Shown piece by piece: positions 7,334 to 8,219 of a stretch of DNA of 8,219 nt (position 1 is the first letter of the stretch; each line of letters opens with the position of its first letter). The notes beneath the pieces were generated by a model. That model made no database searches. It was given only the letters and a program-made list of their open reading frames with translations, and was not told where the DNA came from. Source of the DNA: an uncultured Microbacteriaceae bacterium. Its GTDB lineage: Bacteria > Actinomycetota > Actinomycetes > Actinomycetales > Microbacteriaceae. Made by a program: the position numbers and the translations under genes. The DNA lies in assembly GCA_946481135.1 (NCBI GenBank), contig CAMLMQ010000138.1:1-8219 (forward strand). The letters run 5' to 3'.

Positions 7334-8219
7334 GGCGCGACGTCTTCCGACTCGACCGGGGCGGCGAACTGCGCCTCGTACAAGCGCGCGTAGGCTCCGC
7401 CCCGCGCGACGAGCTCGTCGTGCGTGCCCTGCTCGACGATCGAGCCCGCCTCCATGACGAGGATGAGGTCGGCATCCCGGATCGTCGACAGCCGGTGGGC
7501 GATCACGAACGACGTGCGCTCGCGCCGCAGCTCCCGCATCGCGCGCTGCACGAGCAGCTCGGTGCGCGTGTCGACGCTCGACGTCGCCTCGTCGAGGATG
7601 AGCAGCGCCGGGTCGGCGAGGAACGCCCGTGCGATCGTGATGAGCTGCTTCTCGCCCGCCGACACGTTGCCGCCCTCGTCGTCGAGCACCGTGTCGTAGC
7701 CGTCGGGCAGCGCGTGCACGAACCGGTCGACGTAGGCGTCCGTCGCCGCCTGCAGGATCTCCTCCTCCGAGGCGTCGGGCCGGCCGTAGGCGATGTTGTC
7801 GCGGATCGTGCCCTGGAACAGCCACGTGTCCTGCAGCACCATGCCGGTGCGGGAGCGCAGATCGTCGCGGGTCATGTCGCGGATGTCGACGCCGTCGAGC
7901 GTGATGCGTCCGCCGTCGAGATCGTAGAACCGCATGATCAGGTTGACGAGCGTCGTCTTGCCGGCACCGGTCGGCCCGACGATCGCGACGGTGCTGCCGG
8001 GTTCGGCGACGAGGGAGAGGTTGCGGATGAGGGACGTCGCGGGGTCGTACGCGAACGACGCGTCCTCGAACACGAGGCGCCCGGCCTTCGCGGGGGGCGA
8101 GGTCGAGGATGCCGGGTCGGGACTCTGCTCGTCGGCATCCAGCAGTTCGAAGACGCGCTCCGCGCTCGCGACGCCCGACTGCAGCAGGTTGACGATCGAG
8201 CCGAGCTGGCTGAGCGGCT
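7321..8219 (-). CDS. ABC exporter, C-terminal end of membrane domain plus nucleotide-binding domain (partial)
   Basis: The last 298 residues of a half-transporter with fused membrane and ATPase domains are visible; the 5' end is beyond the window. The first part ([11 protein letters not shown], then [10 protein letters not shown]) is the typical junction after the last membrane helix. The ATPase domain is complete: Walker A GPTGAGKT (7954-7977), Q-loop Gln in [11 protein letters not shown] (codon near 7833), signature VSAGEKQ (7645-7665) in place of LSGGQ, Walker B LLILDE with the catalytic Glu (7588-7605), D-loop SSVD and H-loop His in IAHRLST. The site around its own Walker B thus looks catalytically competent. 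The wording ([30 protein letters not shown]) fits actinobacterial MDR/lipid-type exporters, often encoded as two adjacent half-transporters, so a partner may lie upstream. The substrate cannot be told. It ends in a short acidic tail, and its stop lies in a 14-bp repeat. Confidence 0.93.
   Translation of the reverse strand, partial: PLSQLGSIVNLLQSGVASAERVFELLDADEQSPDPASSTSPPAKAGRLVFEDASFAYDPATSLIRNLSLVAEPGSTVAIVGPTGAGKTTLVNLIMRFYDLDGGRITLDGVDIRDMTRDDLRSRTGMVLQDTWLFQGTIRDNIAYGRPDASEEEILQAATDAYVDRFVHALPDGYDTVLDDEGGNVSAGEKQLITIARAFLADPALLILDEATSSVDTRTELLVQRAMRELRRERTSFVIAHRLSTIRDADLILVMEAGSIVEQGTHDELVARGGAYARLYEAQFAAPVESEDVAPTRV

Overview
The window looks like ordinary chromosome from a high-GC actinobacterium. 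GC is roughly 70% by eye and almost every codon ends in C or G. Several starts appear leaderless, with a TANNNT hexamer ending six bases before ATG. The word GGATGCC/GGCATCC is strongly over-used, a feature I associate with Microbacteriaceae (inference; no marker gene here fixes the family). No phage, IS, CRISPR, tRNA or rRNA was seen.

Layout, left to right. (1) The 3' part of a DEDDh 3'-5' exonuclease gene (+, cut by the window edge). (2) A gamma-glutamyltransferase-fold Ntn hydrolase (+, 625-2409), 34 bp further on; it keeps the catalytic Thr but appears to have lost the gamma-glutamyl binding residues. (3) A 159-aa protein of unknown function (-, 2406-2885), which converges on gene 2 so that one CTAG palindrome carries both stop codons. 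(4) mmsA, CoA-acylating methylmalonate-semialdehyde dehydrogenase (-, 2981-4477). (5) A 94-bp divergent intergenic region with two short palindromes and likely promoters. (6) rmuC (+, 4572-5963), followed by a GAAA-loop hairpin. (7) An iron-type alcohol dehydrogenase (+, 6049-7221) with its own promoter and a strong Shine-Dalgarno site. (8) A 17-bp-stem hairpin between convergent genes, next to a 14-bp tandem repeat. (9) The C-terminal part of an ABC exporter (-, 7321-8219, cut by the window edge).

The genes do not form one evident pathway. mmsA (valine, thymine or inositol catabolism) and the Fe-ADH (small alcohol/aldehyde redox) are both carbon metabolism, but they are separated by rmuC and read in opposite directions. 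The exonuclease and RmuC are DNA-maintenance proteins in separate units. Every intergenic gap is under 100 bp, so coding density is very high.

I found no previously undescribed multi-gene system. The points most worth a second look are the dispersed GGATGCC word, the altered pocket of the GGT-like enzyme, the palindrome over the presumed mmsA -35 region, and the large hairpin between the Fe-ADH and ABC genes.
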